The notes under the pieces: model-generated | Database searches by the model: none | Seen by the model: the letters and a program-made list of their open reading frames with translations, nothing else | Told to the model about the DNA's origin: nothing | Program-made: the position numbers and the translations under genes | From: Botryotinia globosa | Lineage: Eukaryota > Ascomycota > Leotiomycetes > Helotiales > Sclerotiniaceae | Assembly (NCBI GenBank): GCA_014898425.1 | Contig: RCSZ01000015.1 | Location: 1,302,001 to 1,366,000 of the forward strand | DNA length: 64,000 nt | Reading direction: 5' to 3' | Shown: piece after piece, positions 41,376 to 52,679 of the stretch | Numbering within the stretch: position 1 is the first letter of the stretch | How the letters are laid out: the number at the start of each line of letters is the position of its first letter

Positions 41376-41759
41376 CTAGTAAGAGCTCAAATCTTTAGGA
41401 TCACTGGCAGTTTTTATGGGTGAATGGCCTTTGGTGTGCGGGTTATGGAGGAATTCAAGGTGTTTTGGTGACATTTCGTTTTTAAGGGGGGAGGTGGAGA
41501 TTATCGTCGTTGTCATTCTTTTTGTTGTTCTTAGTACTATCATTGTTATCCCTGCCACTATCGTTGCAGTCGTTGTTGTTGGCGTTGTCGATGTCGTTGT
41601 TGATGTCGTTGTCGTTCTTCGAGTGATGGAGATAGCTTTGTAGATTTCGGTAGCAATTGTAGAATCTGCGGTGATTTGAGCGGAGGCTTGGATATAATTT
41701 GAAGAAAGTATGGACATTGAGGATTTGAATATCATCGAGGTTAATCCAAGATATCTCAT
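41376..41759 (-). CDS. Doubtful 127-residue Thr-rich ORF
   Basis: An ATG-initiated frame whose centre is a Thr/Ser run produced by (GTT/GTC)n repeats in the DNA. The N-terminal ~40 residues are moderately hydrophobic. There is no domain, no clear signal peptide, and the opposite strand is also open. Kept only as a low-confidence possibility. Confidence 0.15.
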   Translation of the reverse strand: MRYLGLTSMIFKSSMSILSSNYIQASAQITADSTIATEIYKAISITRRTTTTSTTTSTTPTTTTATIVAGITMIVLRTTKRMTTTIISTSPLKNEMSPKHLEFLHNPHTKGHSPIKTASDPKDLSSY

Positions 41760-42764
41760 CTTTTGCCTGCGTAGCTAAAAATGCCCCCCTACCCCTACTC
41801 CATTTTCATAGAAGTAGAAAGGACACTATGATGTGATACTGGGATGTTTGTGAGCTGAAGCTCTCTTATTTATTGTAGCGAGTGAGGAATTTGAGATCCT
41901 TAGATGAGGAGAATTCCTTGAGAGATATGTACTAGTAAGTTGGTCTTAGCTTTGTTGGACAGTGATCAACAAACGAAGTGTAGTTTCTCTCGAGCACAAA
42001 AACTTCATGCTTATTCAAAGCCAAAGGGCATGGAATGGGAAAAGGAGAAGTGCGAGTGATAAGGAGAGGAGGAGAGCGCTCTTGTCGTTTGTAAGAGGGA
42101 TTTTTTGATATGTGAATAAGAGTGAAATTTGCAGAACAAAATCTAGAGAGTGTCGGTTGTCAGACTGATGAAGAGTTGGTGACAGTGATAATGGTGATAG
42201 CGATAATGGTGAGGTTAGCAATGATGGGGAGACAGGATATACGACGATGATATTCGATTTAACTTGATATTGATGGTAATGGAAAGTCATTATAGAGAAG
42301 CGAGGAAGTAGAAGGAATTTGGGATAGTTTTGGTTGAACGAACTATTCTTTGTAGGTGTCAATGCGTTTCGGTTCTCAAGACGATGGAAGAGAAACATTG
42401 ACAGGCTGAATTAGAGCCTTGCGACTCTTAGTATAAAGTCTTCAAGGGCGTTATCCCGTACTTCTGTAGTGAGGAATTAGAATCCATCCAAAGAGCGGGT
42501 CGCAGAAACAACAAAGGATGTAGAAAAGATAGGATTTTGGAAGCAGTATAGTTTGACATTCTGCGGGTAGAATTGCAATTATAGCATTCAAGATAACACT
42601 ACAGGATCAGGAATCTGCTGTCGGACTACCTTCCACCAAAGTGATCCTGCTGAAGTGGAGGCACATGGTGTTTGTGAATTACCAGACGATTTCAATCCGT
42701 GTGAATCCTTTTCTTTTTCTGGACTTGGATAATTATTCAAGGATCAACAAAATAACCACTAGCT

Positions 42765-42780
42765 ACGTAAGATCTTACAT
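42765..42780. repeat. Near-palindrome ACGTAAGATCTTACAT
   Basis: It differs by one C/T from the perfect palindrome at 31383-31398. Both can be derived by C-to-T change at CpG from the symmetric ancestor ACGTAAGATCTTACGT. Confidence 0.8.
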
Positions 42781-43856
42781 GACCTAGAAATTGCTTTCGA
42801 AAGTGGAAATGAGGTGAAATCAATGACTTTGGGTGTGAAATATGGAGGGCGTCTTCAGTAGTATTCTCCTCGACAGAGTTTAATTTTAGACGAGTAGATT
42901 CATAGTTAAGATCAAGATATGTATAGCAAGATGGGATAACGACAATCTTCTAAGGCCAAACCTGCACAACCGTAGACAGCGAACAGCAAGAACGATGACG
43001 AGAGTCATCATGTAACGACATTTACAAAATCCGCAGTGAATGATTAAAAATGATCACAACGGTATCTACGGTTTAAGTTTGGTTGAAAGCTAAACTTCTC
43101 ACTGGGAACTACCAGCCCTAGTTTAATGACTGCTGCCATCTTGTGCAAACTTACCTGAGGCCATGACTGCATAGTAAGCTTAAGTGACAATGATAGAACA
43201 AATGCTCACCAGGTAAGACATCGAAGATGAGATATAATTTGTAGCTATTTCCTAACCACACCCCGAGCATACGGCTCAAGCCATTAGCTGTAGAAAAGAT
43301 GGCTCATAGCTTGTCCCTCCTCATTTTCCGTGTCGAATCCCCGAGGAACTTCAACGAAAAGAAGATAAGGTAAATGCAGTTATATATATATATATACGAA
43401 GCACATGAGACGAATCGAGTTATACAGATATTAAAGCTATTCGGTAAAAAAAATGATGAATCACCCAAAACGTTTCGTTTCTCCCTTGCATTCACTTTCG
43501 ATGCGTTCATTCCGCGCTAATCAGCCAATCAGTTGAGCTTATTCCGCCCCTTGAAATTCTTTTGTTGCATATCTGCTACAGCGCTTCAAGCCTGGAGGGA
43601 GAGCCTATAACTTGATATATATCGTACCTGTAAAATCAACTTTTGGTACCATTGTGATGTAGTGAAAAAGGTTTCTAGATTCAGGGAATAATCATATAGA
43701 ATTGTCACCTCATCTGACGAATCTCATGCCATGGTCCTCTTCTCTACTATGGATCCTCAATTTCCTGGGTATTGCGCTCAAATGATAGAATTATAACTGA
43801 AAATGCGCCATACTAACGTGCGTGGCTTGAATGATAGATATGTGTCTAAGTACAAA

Positions 43857-44889
43857 TTAACCAGGGATGAAAGTTTCCTTCACATTTGCTAAAGGCACGC
43901 TCTTCAAACTCAAAGTTCGATTGATCCCATTTGATCCAACTAGAGTAGTTCGCTCAAACGTATAAAGTTCTTCAACCCCGAGAGACTCTATATACTCTAT
44001 CGCTTTAACAAAATTTGTTCCTACATGCCCAATGCCATGACTGTCATCCGACATCGTGAACTTGCCACCAAATCGTATGTATGCCTATGGTGCTGTCAGA
44101 ATCTCCTCTGTCGCATCACCTCACGGGTAATACATACCTCACAGATCCGTCTTCCCGGATATGGCTCTTTCAATCCTTTTCTCAGCGCACTAGTATTAAT
44201 TTCCAACAACCCTCCATACTTCACCACCTCCAACAAATTTCTTAAGACCATATCCCAAACTCCCTTCCACTCAGTCAAATCTCTATCCGGATTCTCACTC
44301 AATAGCCGAATCAAATCGAAATGACCCACCACCTTCGGTTTCAAGGTCTGCAACATTTCATACTGCTGCTCAAAATAGTCCTCATACAATTTTTCCTCCG
44401 AGCCTCCTGATTTCTCAATCGCTTTGGTATAGAATGCAGCGTCATAATCAATAGGAACTTCATTCACGTGATGTATCGAACCAATGAAGAAATCAATGAG
44501 AGGATTCGAAGCAAGATCTTTGATCAGAGGCCCATAATCTGATCGAATCCATTCTCCTTCAAAGCCGATAAGAATATTGAGTTCGTTCTCATATTTCTCG
44601 CGGAGACGAGTTGCCTCAACAAGATAGGCTTCGTGTCTGGGCACGAATAGAGATATGTCATCACCGGCTTCGACCTAGGTTTGTTAGATTATTGCGGGTG
44701 AAATGAGAAGGGAGTTTGAAAAAGTACTTCTTCAGGATATAAATCAGAATTTGAGTTTCGGGGCATGTGCTCTGTTAATGCAAAGGTTTGCATGCCCCGG
44801 GAAATGGCAGTTTGAATCACTTGTTCTAACGTATCTTTTGCGTGTCCAGGACAAAATTGCCCGGAATGGCTATGCATTGAGAATGCCAT
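43857..44889 (-). CDS. HIS2: Histidinol-phosphatase (PHP superfamily)
   Basis: Penultimate enzyme step of histidine synthesis: dephosphorylates L-histidinol phosphate to histidinol. Three exons: 44889-44728, 44674-44138, 44084-43857, giving 308 residues. Metal-binding PHP motifs are visible: MHSHSGQFCPGH at the N-terminus (H6, H8), ALTEHMPR, GFEGEW, GSIHHVNE, GHFDLIR and SDDSHG near the C-terminus. Both introns are 53 nt with canonical ends; the last exon is required to supply the SDDSHG motif. Length and motif order match the yeast His2-type enzyme rather than the bacterial HAD-type HisB. Confidence 0.93.
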
Positions 44890-45356
44890 GATGAAGATGT
44901 ATGTATATTGAGTAGGTTTTCAATAAGGAAAGGATGTATATTTGGTGATATAAAATGGTATGTCGGTTTCCAAAATCTGAAAATGGTGACGCAAGGTTTT
45001 CTGGATAGCGACTGAAAGTGATGTAAAGAAGCAAATTCAGTTCCAACTCAGAAAAAGAGTGACAAGAGAGTATAGATGAACCTTAAAAGGATTATATAAC
45101 TTCAATGTAACCTCCTAGGTATATAAAAATATCGTTCCCCGAGTGATAAGACAGATAGAGATGCCAGCCCAATACCATAATCTGGATTATCAACGTGGGG
45201 TGATAGATTGACCAATCATTCGCAATTCACATGGCACGCCAAATCGTAGGGCGATGGCACGTGATTGTGAGATTTGTCGAGATATGTAACATGTCACTCT
45301 TCAAATTCTGGGATTATGTACCTACTAACATTCAAACCGCTTTGCATAGCAATACT
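44890..45356. other. Intergenic region, histidinol-phosphatase promoter
   Basis: Promoter and leader side of the histidinol-phosphatase gene, up to the tRNA. No ORF or repeat. Confidence 0.55.
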
Positions 45357-45445
45357 GGGTGATTGGCGCAATGGTAGCGTGTGGACCTCCTATCATTAGG
45401 AAGCTTTCCAGTCTAAGGTTGAGGGTTCGAGTCCCTTGTCGCTCG
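45357..45445 (+). tRNA. tRNA-Arg(CCU) with a 17-nt intron
   Basis: A complete cloverleaf can be folded. The acceptor stem GGGTGAT pairs with GTCGCTC (three G-U pairs), with discriminator G at 45445. The D-arm is GCGC-AATGGTA-GCGT, the anticodon stem TGGAC/GTCTA, and the T-arm GAGGG-TTCGAGT-CCCTT. The anticodon CCT (45389-45391) decodes AGG. Seventeen bases (45393-45409) interrupt the anticodon loop one base 3' of the anticodon, the standard eukaryotic tRNA intron position. Internal A and B boxes are present (TTGGCGCAATGG, GGTTCGAGTCC) and a T7 run at 45470-45476 fits an RNA polymerase III terminator. Confidence 0.93.
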
Positions 45446-45836
45446 TAGTTGAGGCATCTTGCCTTGAACTTTTTTTGTTTGGGACCTCCTCGAGATGCGA
45501 ATGTCATCTTAATCGGAGGCAAAGGTTACTTAATTGCTTGGATTTGCAAGTTTCTTTTACTGTAGGCTAGATGGTGGAGCTAACAGCGTCCTAGGCGCCC
45601 AAAATCTGTAAACAAACATGGCAGGAACGGCCGCCTTTTTGGCTCATATTTAAGATACACACTATAAAGCCTTCCCATGATGTGAGAGCTTTCTGGATGG
45701 TTAGAGTCGCTGCGGCCAGGGAGATTACTTCTCAAGGTTTCATTCTTCATGTACCTACCCAGGTGCCTCAGCCTGTGTCATATCTAACATTTGTCCCAAC
45801 CAGCGAAAAAGTCTTTCCTAACATACACAACTGAAG
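45446..45836. other. Intergenic region downstream of the tRNA
   Basis: About 390 bases containing the Pol III T-run and the 3' flank of the small secreted protein gene. Nothing else seen. Confidence 0.5.
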
Positions 45837-46307
45837 TTAAACCCAATCCCTCGACAAATTCGGCATTATCAGAAAATTATCTTCATCTCCATCTAGGGAA
45901 TACCACCCTTTTCCATCCCAATCATGTCCATTCGCCTTGAACTCCATCCTGACTTTCACGTATCCAGCATCCCCAACCGCAGTTGACACCCAGCTATATG
46001 GAGCATCGCATGCCACGTAATCTGTCGTGAGGCCAGTCAACCCAGAGCACGACGCATCATATATCGCTGGACCTTGCTCTTCATTGCTGGCGTCAGGAGG
46101 TGTGTAATTTATTGTCATAGAGTATGGCGCTTCACCAGTACAATCGAGAAGAAGTCCCTCTGAACATGCCATTTTGAACTTAGTAATGAGGTACGATGGG
46201 TGAATATCAGAGCGTGTCGTCCATTTCTCACAATCTGTACATGTGGGAATGGAAGAAACGAGATTCGAAAGACCGAATAGCACGGCAATCGATATAACGG
46301 AAGGCAT
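45837..46307 (-). CDS. Small secreted six-cysteine protein, function unknown
   Basis: Single-exon frame of 156 residues from the first true ATG at 46307 (the longer frame opens at a TTG). Residues 1-20 (MPSVISIAVLFGLSNLVSSI) look like a signal peptide. The mature part has six cysteines (C23, C26, C48, C56, C87, C100), enough for three disulfides, and an aromatic/Asp-rich C-terminus (GHDWDGKGWYSLDGDEDNF). No family is recognised. Size, secretion signal and cysteine content resemble fungal small secreted proteins, including effector candidates; that role is inference. It stands alone, with no partner gene beside it. Confidence 0.65.
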   Translation of the reverse strand: MPSVISIAVLFGLSNLVSSIPTCTDCEKWTTRSDIHPSYLITKFKMACSEGLLLDCTGEAPYSMTINYTPPDASNEEQGPAIYDASCSGLTGLTTDYVACDAPYSWVSTAVGDAGYVKVRMEFKANGHDWDGKGWYSLDGDEDNFLIMPNLSRDWV

Positions 46308-48052
46308 TAGTAAAAGCAAGAGAGAGTTCAAAAATGGGGAAGATTTTATGCTTAATTTTGAGTTGAGGAAGTTTGGAATGGGGCGAATGCAAACTAAGAT
46401 AACCTTTTTAAAATGTTTTCACCCGCTTCCAACTAGTTGTAATTGTGACTGTGAGTGTGAAGCCACCTGGGCAGTGTATGGACCCGAGAATTGGCAGTTG
46501 GACGTTGATGGATCCCGAAGTCTCTGGGGTGAGCGCTTACAGAAAATGTTACTTGGGCCTCGGTAGCCCCTATTGTTGGAGACCTCGAATGGAATGGAAA
46601 TACTAGTTTTCCGTTTTTCGACGATCATTTCTAGATGCTTGAATCATCATACCTACCCAGAAGTCAGCATTGTGGCTGTAGGTCAGAACAACAACAAATG
46701 CGGGGAAGCACTCCACTCCACCTCGCCCCAACCTCTTCCCCATTTGTTATCCAGCTCGTCAAGTGCATTTGTTGCATATCTAGCCAGGGTGGGGTACGAG
46801 ATATCATTATCACAGATGAGTAGTCCCATGCCCAACCAGTCCCGAATGATCTTGGCACGTTGGCCAAAAGCTTAAGAGGGGCTAGTTAACTACCTAGGTA
46901 ATAACCGACCACCTAAGTCATCGATGCTTTGTATCCCTGTTGACCCCGCATGCAGTCCGGGATGGAAAGGAAAATAGTATGCACATGTTACTTTTTGTCG
47001 CATGTCTGTACAGGGATTTGTGTCGATGCTTTGGAGAGAGAAACTATACGCGTGTTAAGTCCTGGAGATGGAGTTTAGCTCTTCGTTGGGGAATTAGGTT
47101 CGCGCTAGTGGGTGTTGGTCAGAGAGTCCTCTTTGATCTCCCCGAACACTTGATTGCAGGTTGAAGATTGAGTTCAGCTGTTGCATGTCTGTACAAGGTT
47201 TTGTATAGGTAATGTGTCTCTTCAAGTATGGTGTGTGGATCTTGAGAAGCTAGTAGAAAGCTCTCGATTCCTTTGACAGATAAACGTGCTTCGTTCGCAC
47301 AGTTGGTTATAAATTTGATTGGGAATCGTCCTCGGTTTGTTGCATGTCTATACAAGAATATGAGTAGATTTTTCTACATCAGAAACCGTACTACATTATC
47401 TTGAAGAGATCCCTACGATCTTCCAGACCTCTCGAGGATCTTTTTGTTACTTCATTGGATTGGTAGGGTTTGTATGTAGATGCGTATGTTCTATGCTCTA
47501 TGTTTCGCTCTGAGCTCGAGTTTCAAGCTTTGAATTCTCATCAAATGGCGGTGATTCAATATGGGGAGTCACAGACTATCGTGGTAATCGGGGAATATTG
47601 CTTAGGAGTTGACTCATCACTTAATAAGCTCGCGATGACCTTTGGGATTTGAAGATCAATATTCTGGAGATATAATTAGCCGAATGTTGTCGATTTATCT
47701 TGTCATGAGAATAATCGCACTCTGCATAGAAATTTGACTTTGGTATTAGGTAGTGCACAGATGGGTGAAAGTAATTGTAGTCAATATGTCATCAAAAATC
47801 GTATCTTGCAGTTGCCAAAAAAAACCTGGCAGTTAAGTGTTTTTTGTAAAAACTAGCATCCTCAAAGAACGTACAGAGTTCTTCATTGATACATCCTACA
47901 ACCCACTTTGTAATAAATCCGTCGATCAAGACTCTGCCCCAAGTTTGTCGTCCACCATCCCACATTGACTCTACCTATATTATCTACTCATGGCTCGTAT
48001 ATCTATTGTTTACCAGTCAACAGCCGTGAAATCCCACTGTAAATGCATCATA
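46308..48052. other. Intergenic region with a thrice-repeated short motif
   Basis: About 1.75 kb. No convincing ORF. The core GCATGTCTGTACA recurs near 47001, 47183 and (one mismatch) 47341, spaced about 182 and 158 bases. ACCTAGGT is at 46892. Confidence 0.5.
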
Positions 48053-49202
48053 TTAATTTAATTCAAGTACGGGCAGTGCAGAATAAAGGAATTTACTTAC
48101 AGGCATTTGTTTGTCGGCAATCTCGGCGCAGAGGAAGCAATACTTATAACAGCCTTCGCCAGGTCCGTCATTGGTACGATCCAAGACAAGATTATTGACC
48201 AATAACGGATCTATTTCAGACTTAAGAGAGTCTGCATCGCCGCCCACGTGAGCTAATTTTGCGCTCAAGTCTTTCCAGAATGCGACTGCCATTTTCGGTT
48301 CACGTTGAAAAGAAACGTAGTCCTCCTCAGCGGCTGCCAAGGCTTTTGTGAGTTCCGGTGTATCCAGCGAGTTTTGGGCCATTACAGCCTCGATATAGAG
48401 TGCATGTTGCAAATGGTCGATCATTTCGTCAAGTTGAGAGAACCCTGCTTCGATTAAACCACGGATGATCTCATCATTTCGAGTACGATGGAACTTGAAA
48501 GTGTCCTTATCCTTCCAATTGGCCACGATGTGGATGAGACACTCGCGGAAAAGAACGGAACTTCTAAGCTTCTGCGCGATGAATATCATAGAGTCGCAAT
48601 CTTCCGCTAGCTGATCCTGCGTGCACGCAGTTGAATTTTCATTTTCTCGTTTCAAAAATATAGGGCTATCAAGAAGCGCGTCGGTGAGAGTGACCGAAAG
48701 TATCGGAAGAGCGCAGTGGAAGTCTGCAATGCGAGTAAGTATTGATAGCTCTTCAACACTCTTGATGGTATAGGGCCTTGAATACATGGCGCAAAGGAGT
48801 TGTCGAAAGCCCTGAACTTCTCCCTCCATATCCTCTGCTTGGGATATCATTTCCTCTGTTAACAACGGAGCCTATATCAGTGTATCAGTCGGCATGTCGC
48901 CAAACAAACGAAGAGCTTCACAGCACCTTAGCGACGGCCTCCAAGCCGCAAGTGCCATCATCATCAACAACTGTGCTATAATCATATCTGAATAGAGCTG
49001 AGTCTGGTCTGGTCCGGGTGCATCTTGCTTATCAGGCGAATCAAGAAATTACCGGAAATAAAATTGACCCTTCCTTCAAGATATGGGAATACACATGAAA
49101 CTCTTGTTTAAAAACCATCAGATGAACATCGGGCTCACGGCCTGGAAATATGAAGATAATGGGGGGTTTGAGATCCGCTTCTCCGGATATTTAAGAAGAC
49201 AT
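48053..49202 (-). pseudogene. BTB/POZ-like paralogue with broken 5' end
   Basis: Homologue of the neighbouring plus-strand BTB-like gene, found by aligning translations. Exon 3 (48871-48053, 273 codons) is open; exon 2 lies at about 49010-48927 (ALFRYDYSTVVDDDG...). Exon 1 begins with an ATG at 49202 in a good context but has TAA as codon 4 (49193-49191). It then continues in frame as DLKPPIIFIFPGREPDVHLMVFKQEFHVYSHILK, a BTB-type start. Near 49050 there is a one-base length difference from the paralogue, and the GT donor used there is gone. If transcribed, a shorter product could start at M of EEMISQ (48850) and would lack the BTB fold. The downstream part matches the paralogue: LTRIADFHCALPILSVTLTDALL and LRSSVLFRECLIHIV. 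BTB assignment rests on pattern. Confidence 0.7.
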
Positions 49203-49962
49203 TGTGAGTTGATGGTAAGTGGCGCGTTAAGTTGAAATAATACTAGTAGATGTGTGATTATAAGGTTATGAAGATGTGTGTGATTGTGATTGATATGGAC
49301 AGAACGTTTTGATTACGTCCAAAGTTGTAGAATAATGAAAACCCTCGGATTTTCAACACAAACTAGCCTTGTTTTTAGTGATGAGCCCCATTCCTATTGA
49401 AATCCAAGCTTTTATAAGAAGCTAGAACTTGATTGTTTGACGTTCATACCCTACCGCAGTATTCACTTGGCATTTGATATCAGTAGTAGATGCATGACAT
49501 GTTTGCTAGTGGATACTTGTCTGACGGTTTGATGACACGATCCTCTCGCAAGCGTAGAAGGGCATACACACGTAGGTATATGTATGAAAACTACCTACAG
49601 ATTGTCAGTCCCAAGCAAAGTGAATTGAGCGTATGGTTTGGTATTCAAATCCACGTGACTAACTACTGATGGAAATATTCGGGTAGACAGTAGCCCTAAA
49701 TTGGTGGTATAATAGTTTGTGAGCAGTATAGTCGAGACTCATTGAACAAATTCATTGAATGTGTTCAACTACGGCCATTCAAGTCCTCATTTTCTTCTCC
49801 TTCTATAATATAAACTTAGTCCAACAGCTTTCACGCCCATCATCTTGAAATCTCAAAAGTTGAAACTTACCGCGGTAATATAAGTCAACCTCTTCGAAGC
49901 AATCGAAACCGATAGCTCTCTCAATCACATTAATAAACCAACACTGATAATCGATCATTAAA
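49203..49962. promoter_or_regulatory. Shared divergent promoter of the BTB pair
   Basis: 760 bases between the two initiator ATGs of head-to-head paralogues. No ORF supported; frames here are antisense or chance. Confidence 0.5.
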
Positions 49963-51432
49963 ATGGCACGACAAAACAAAAAAAGAAAGCGCAGTGAAGA
50001 TCCAACACCTGTGCGACAAGAACTTCTATCACCCATAATTTTCCTTGCGCGGGGTGTCAAGGCTGATACACGATTCACGGTGTTCAGACAAAAATTCCAC
50101 TTGCATTCTTCCGGTCTCAAACACCACTCCAGTTACTTTCGCAAGTTTCTTGATTCAGTAAGTTTTACAGATTTCATTTATCAGTCCTCTTGAATACTTA
50201 GTTCTAGGTGCTCGCTTCACCCCATCCCAAATAATTTTTATATGCGACCCAATCAGATACCGCGAGCAAGCCCACTGACAAGATGATAAACTTGGGTTCA
50301 TTATTTCATGCCAAAGTTTCCTAATGATTGACAATCACTAACTCCAGTATTCTAGGTCGACAAACAGCCTGCGCCCGCTTCTGCGCTGTTTAAGTATGAC
50401 TATCGCCCTGTGGTTGATGAAGATGGAAGTTGGGCTTTGATGCCAGTTTCAGATGTATGCTTCCCGCAAACTTCCTCAAGAAACACTGAGTGCTAACTAT
50501 CGAACTCTAGTCACCAGAGATGACAGACCAACAGATGACTCTTGTCGATGGAGTCAAAGAAGAAACGGAAGCCCTTCGAAAACTACTTTGTGCCATTCAC
50601 TCAAAAATATAGAATTGAGACCGCAGATGAGCTCAAAAGACTCACGTGCTTAGCCGATTACTATTGCGCTCTACCGGTGGTTTCCGGGACCTTGACTGGA
50701 GCTTTGTTCAGGAGCAGGATGTTTGAATCCAAAGTTTCAATACTCGGTGACGCAGACTGCAAATGTCACGATGACTCTGTATCCTTACTTTTGGTAGCCC
50801 GCAAACTTCGCCATGGATTGCTTTTCAGAGAATGTTTGATCCATACAGTGGGGAGATGGGATTCTCTCCCAGATATTGAGAAGAGACAAATCGAAGAAGA
50901 CCAAGAGGTATATGCACTGGTGCAGATGAAGCTTGAAATCTTGTATGAGCTTCTTGCCAAGACTCAAGGTGCACTACTTTGGGCTGTTATTGAGGGAAAA
51001 TTCACCGTTCTCAAGACTGCTGTTGGACGTTCTTATCCGACACCATTGATCGGCGGAGGTCTTTCGATGTACAAAGCTCTGAGTAAGGAGTGTTCATTCT
51101 ACGATCTCCTTAAAGAGGTGGAAACAATGGAGCTAGTTCAGCTTATTTTCAAGCTACTCAAAAATAATCTTACTTTGGGCTGTTCCACCAACCAACCAGG
51201 GAAAGTGGGTGGCATCTTTGAAAAAAAAATTCTCTGTACTGAAATAGAAGATGATGAATTCCTATGGGATTTGGAGGAAATAGATTGGTTGGATAGAGCA
51301 TCCAGTGGGAAATTAGAACCTTGGCTCGTCGACCAAAGTCAATTTGTACAGATCTTGAGCGCGCATATCACGTTGCAAATTCTAATTGGGATTAAGAAAT
51401 ATAGCGCTTCAGAATATTCATACATTATCTAA
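49963..51432 (+). pseudogene. BTB/POZ-like protein with apparent +1 frameshift
   Basis: Exons 49963-50157, 50356-50454 and 50511 onward. The N-terminus is basic (nuclear-signal-like KKRKR), then a BTB-like start (SPIIFLARGVKADTRFTVFRQKFHLHSSGLKHHSSYFRKFLDS). Exon 2 gives ALFKYDYRPVVDEDGSW. Exon 3 opens in frame as ...EETEALRKLLCAIHSK and then meets TAG. Removing one A from the A5 run at 50603-50607 would restore YRIETADELKRLTCLADYYCALPVVSGTLTGALF, which aligns with the minus-strand copy, and leads to a stop at 51432. The predicted intact length would be about 404 residues. No other function-bearing domain is recognised. The lesion could be a real mutation or a sequencing error in a homopolymer. 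Confidence 0.7.
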
Positions 51433-52679
51433 GATTCCCCTCGGAAACGTAAAATTATCTCTTTACAATTATCCTTGAGATTAATAAAAATGAGCTTGAA
51501 ACGAATATGCAAGGTAGAGATAGTAATATTGCTCGCTCGGTGAGAAAGGATACCCCAATGAACGTCCACATTGTAACACATCCTACCACACCAATACACA
51601 ACTTTCCTTCCGTATGATATCATCACCAATCTTCCAAACCCTGTGAAAAAGTCATTCCATCTATATTCTCCGACTCGTTACATGCCCCAAAAGTCACATA
51701 CATTTCGACATGATTACATGATTACATGATCCGAAATGCCCCCTCAAAGTATCTACGAAAATAATCTCGCTTGTTCTTCCCTTCCGCTCTGAAATATCGA
51801 TATCTACTTAGAAAGCATCACATACAATCCTTCTATACCCATCCACCTATCCATCAATTTCCATAGCCCCTTCCAGAGCCCCAGTTCCATACTATTCAAG
51901 GATTTCCTTCCAGCTATCGTTCAGTCGCACGAAGCATCACATCAAATACAACTCTTCATTACTAACCGAGTCTACCTAGACACCGATTATTCTCTCAGTT
52001 CATCAAATTCTCTGATATACCGCGTAAAGATTCACAAACACGCAAATGAATGGGAAAATCCAAAATGCAGTCTAATCAAATGATAAGTATGGATTTCATG
52101 CCATATTTTATGCACATTATCATCATGGGCTAGGTAGGAAGGTATATACAATCAAGCCTCAAGTATCGGAAACATACATATATAACTTACACATCAAACA
52201 CTCCAATTTGCGAAAGAATATATTACTCCAATATCTAGCTACCAAGCTAGTCTATGCACCGGTTCACCGCCTAGTCCCAGATGCTTACACACACATGTAT
52301 GTATATACAACGAATAAAGATAAAAATGATTACTTCCCAAACACCCACGTGACGCCTTGTCCCGAAAAATACCCTTCAATAATACCCCCCAGAATCTCCT
52401 GATTTATAACCGAGCCAATGAAACAGTATGATCAAATGTAGACCGATCACATAATCCTGATCATAATCCGAGAATGCAGTTCAAGTGCTAAAAGACGAAT
52501 GTAATGATAGATGGGTATCGACGCCCGAAGGATGATGTGAAAGCCGAATACTCCGAACAATGCTAGTATTTACTCCTTGAAGGATACCTTTTTGTATGTA
52601 CTTCATCAGTTAAGTGAGACGCCGTGTAACAATACAGTGCAAAACGTAAAGATAATCGATCGACCTGCGTAATATGCTT
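51433..52679. other. Intergenic region
   Basis: About 1.25 kb between the plus-strand BTB copy and the 3' end of the Whi5-like gene. AT-rich; no repeats of note and no convincing frame. Confidence 0.55.

Larger units (their letters stand above)
40919..43856. other. Intergenic region, low-complexity, no firm gene
   Basis: About 2.9 kb downstream of MATE and beyond the 3' end of the histidinol-phosphatase gene. It contains trinucleotide-like GTT/GTC repeats (41515-41620) that make a Thr-rich frame on the minus strand, (GTGATAATG)n-like repeats near 42180-42215, the near-palindrome at 42765-42780 and a (TA)n run near 43381. No frame is convincingly coding. Confidence 0.5.

Noticed and set aside
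42015..42398. 127-residue minus-strand frame rich in Ser/Leu
   Set aside because: Low-complexity sequence from short direct repeats, no domain and no convincing start context.
45325..45522. 65-residue minus-strand ORF overlapping the tRNA
   Set aside because: It is the antisense of a well-supported tRNA gene and its flanks.
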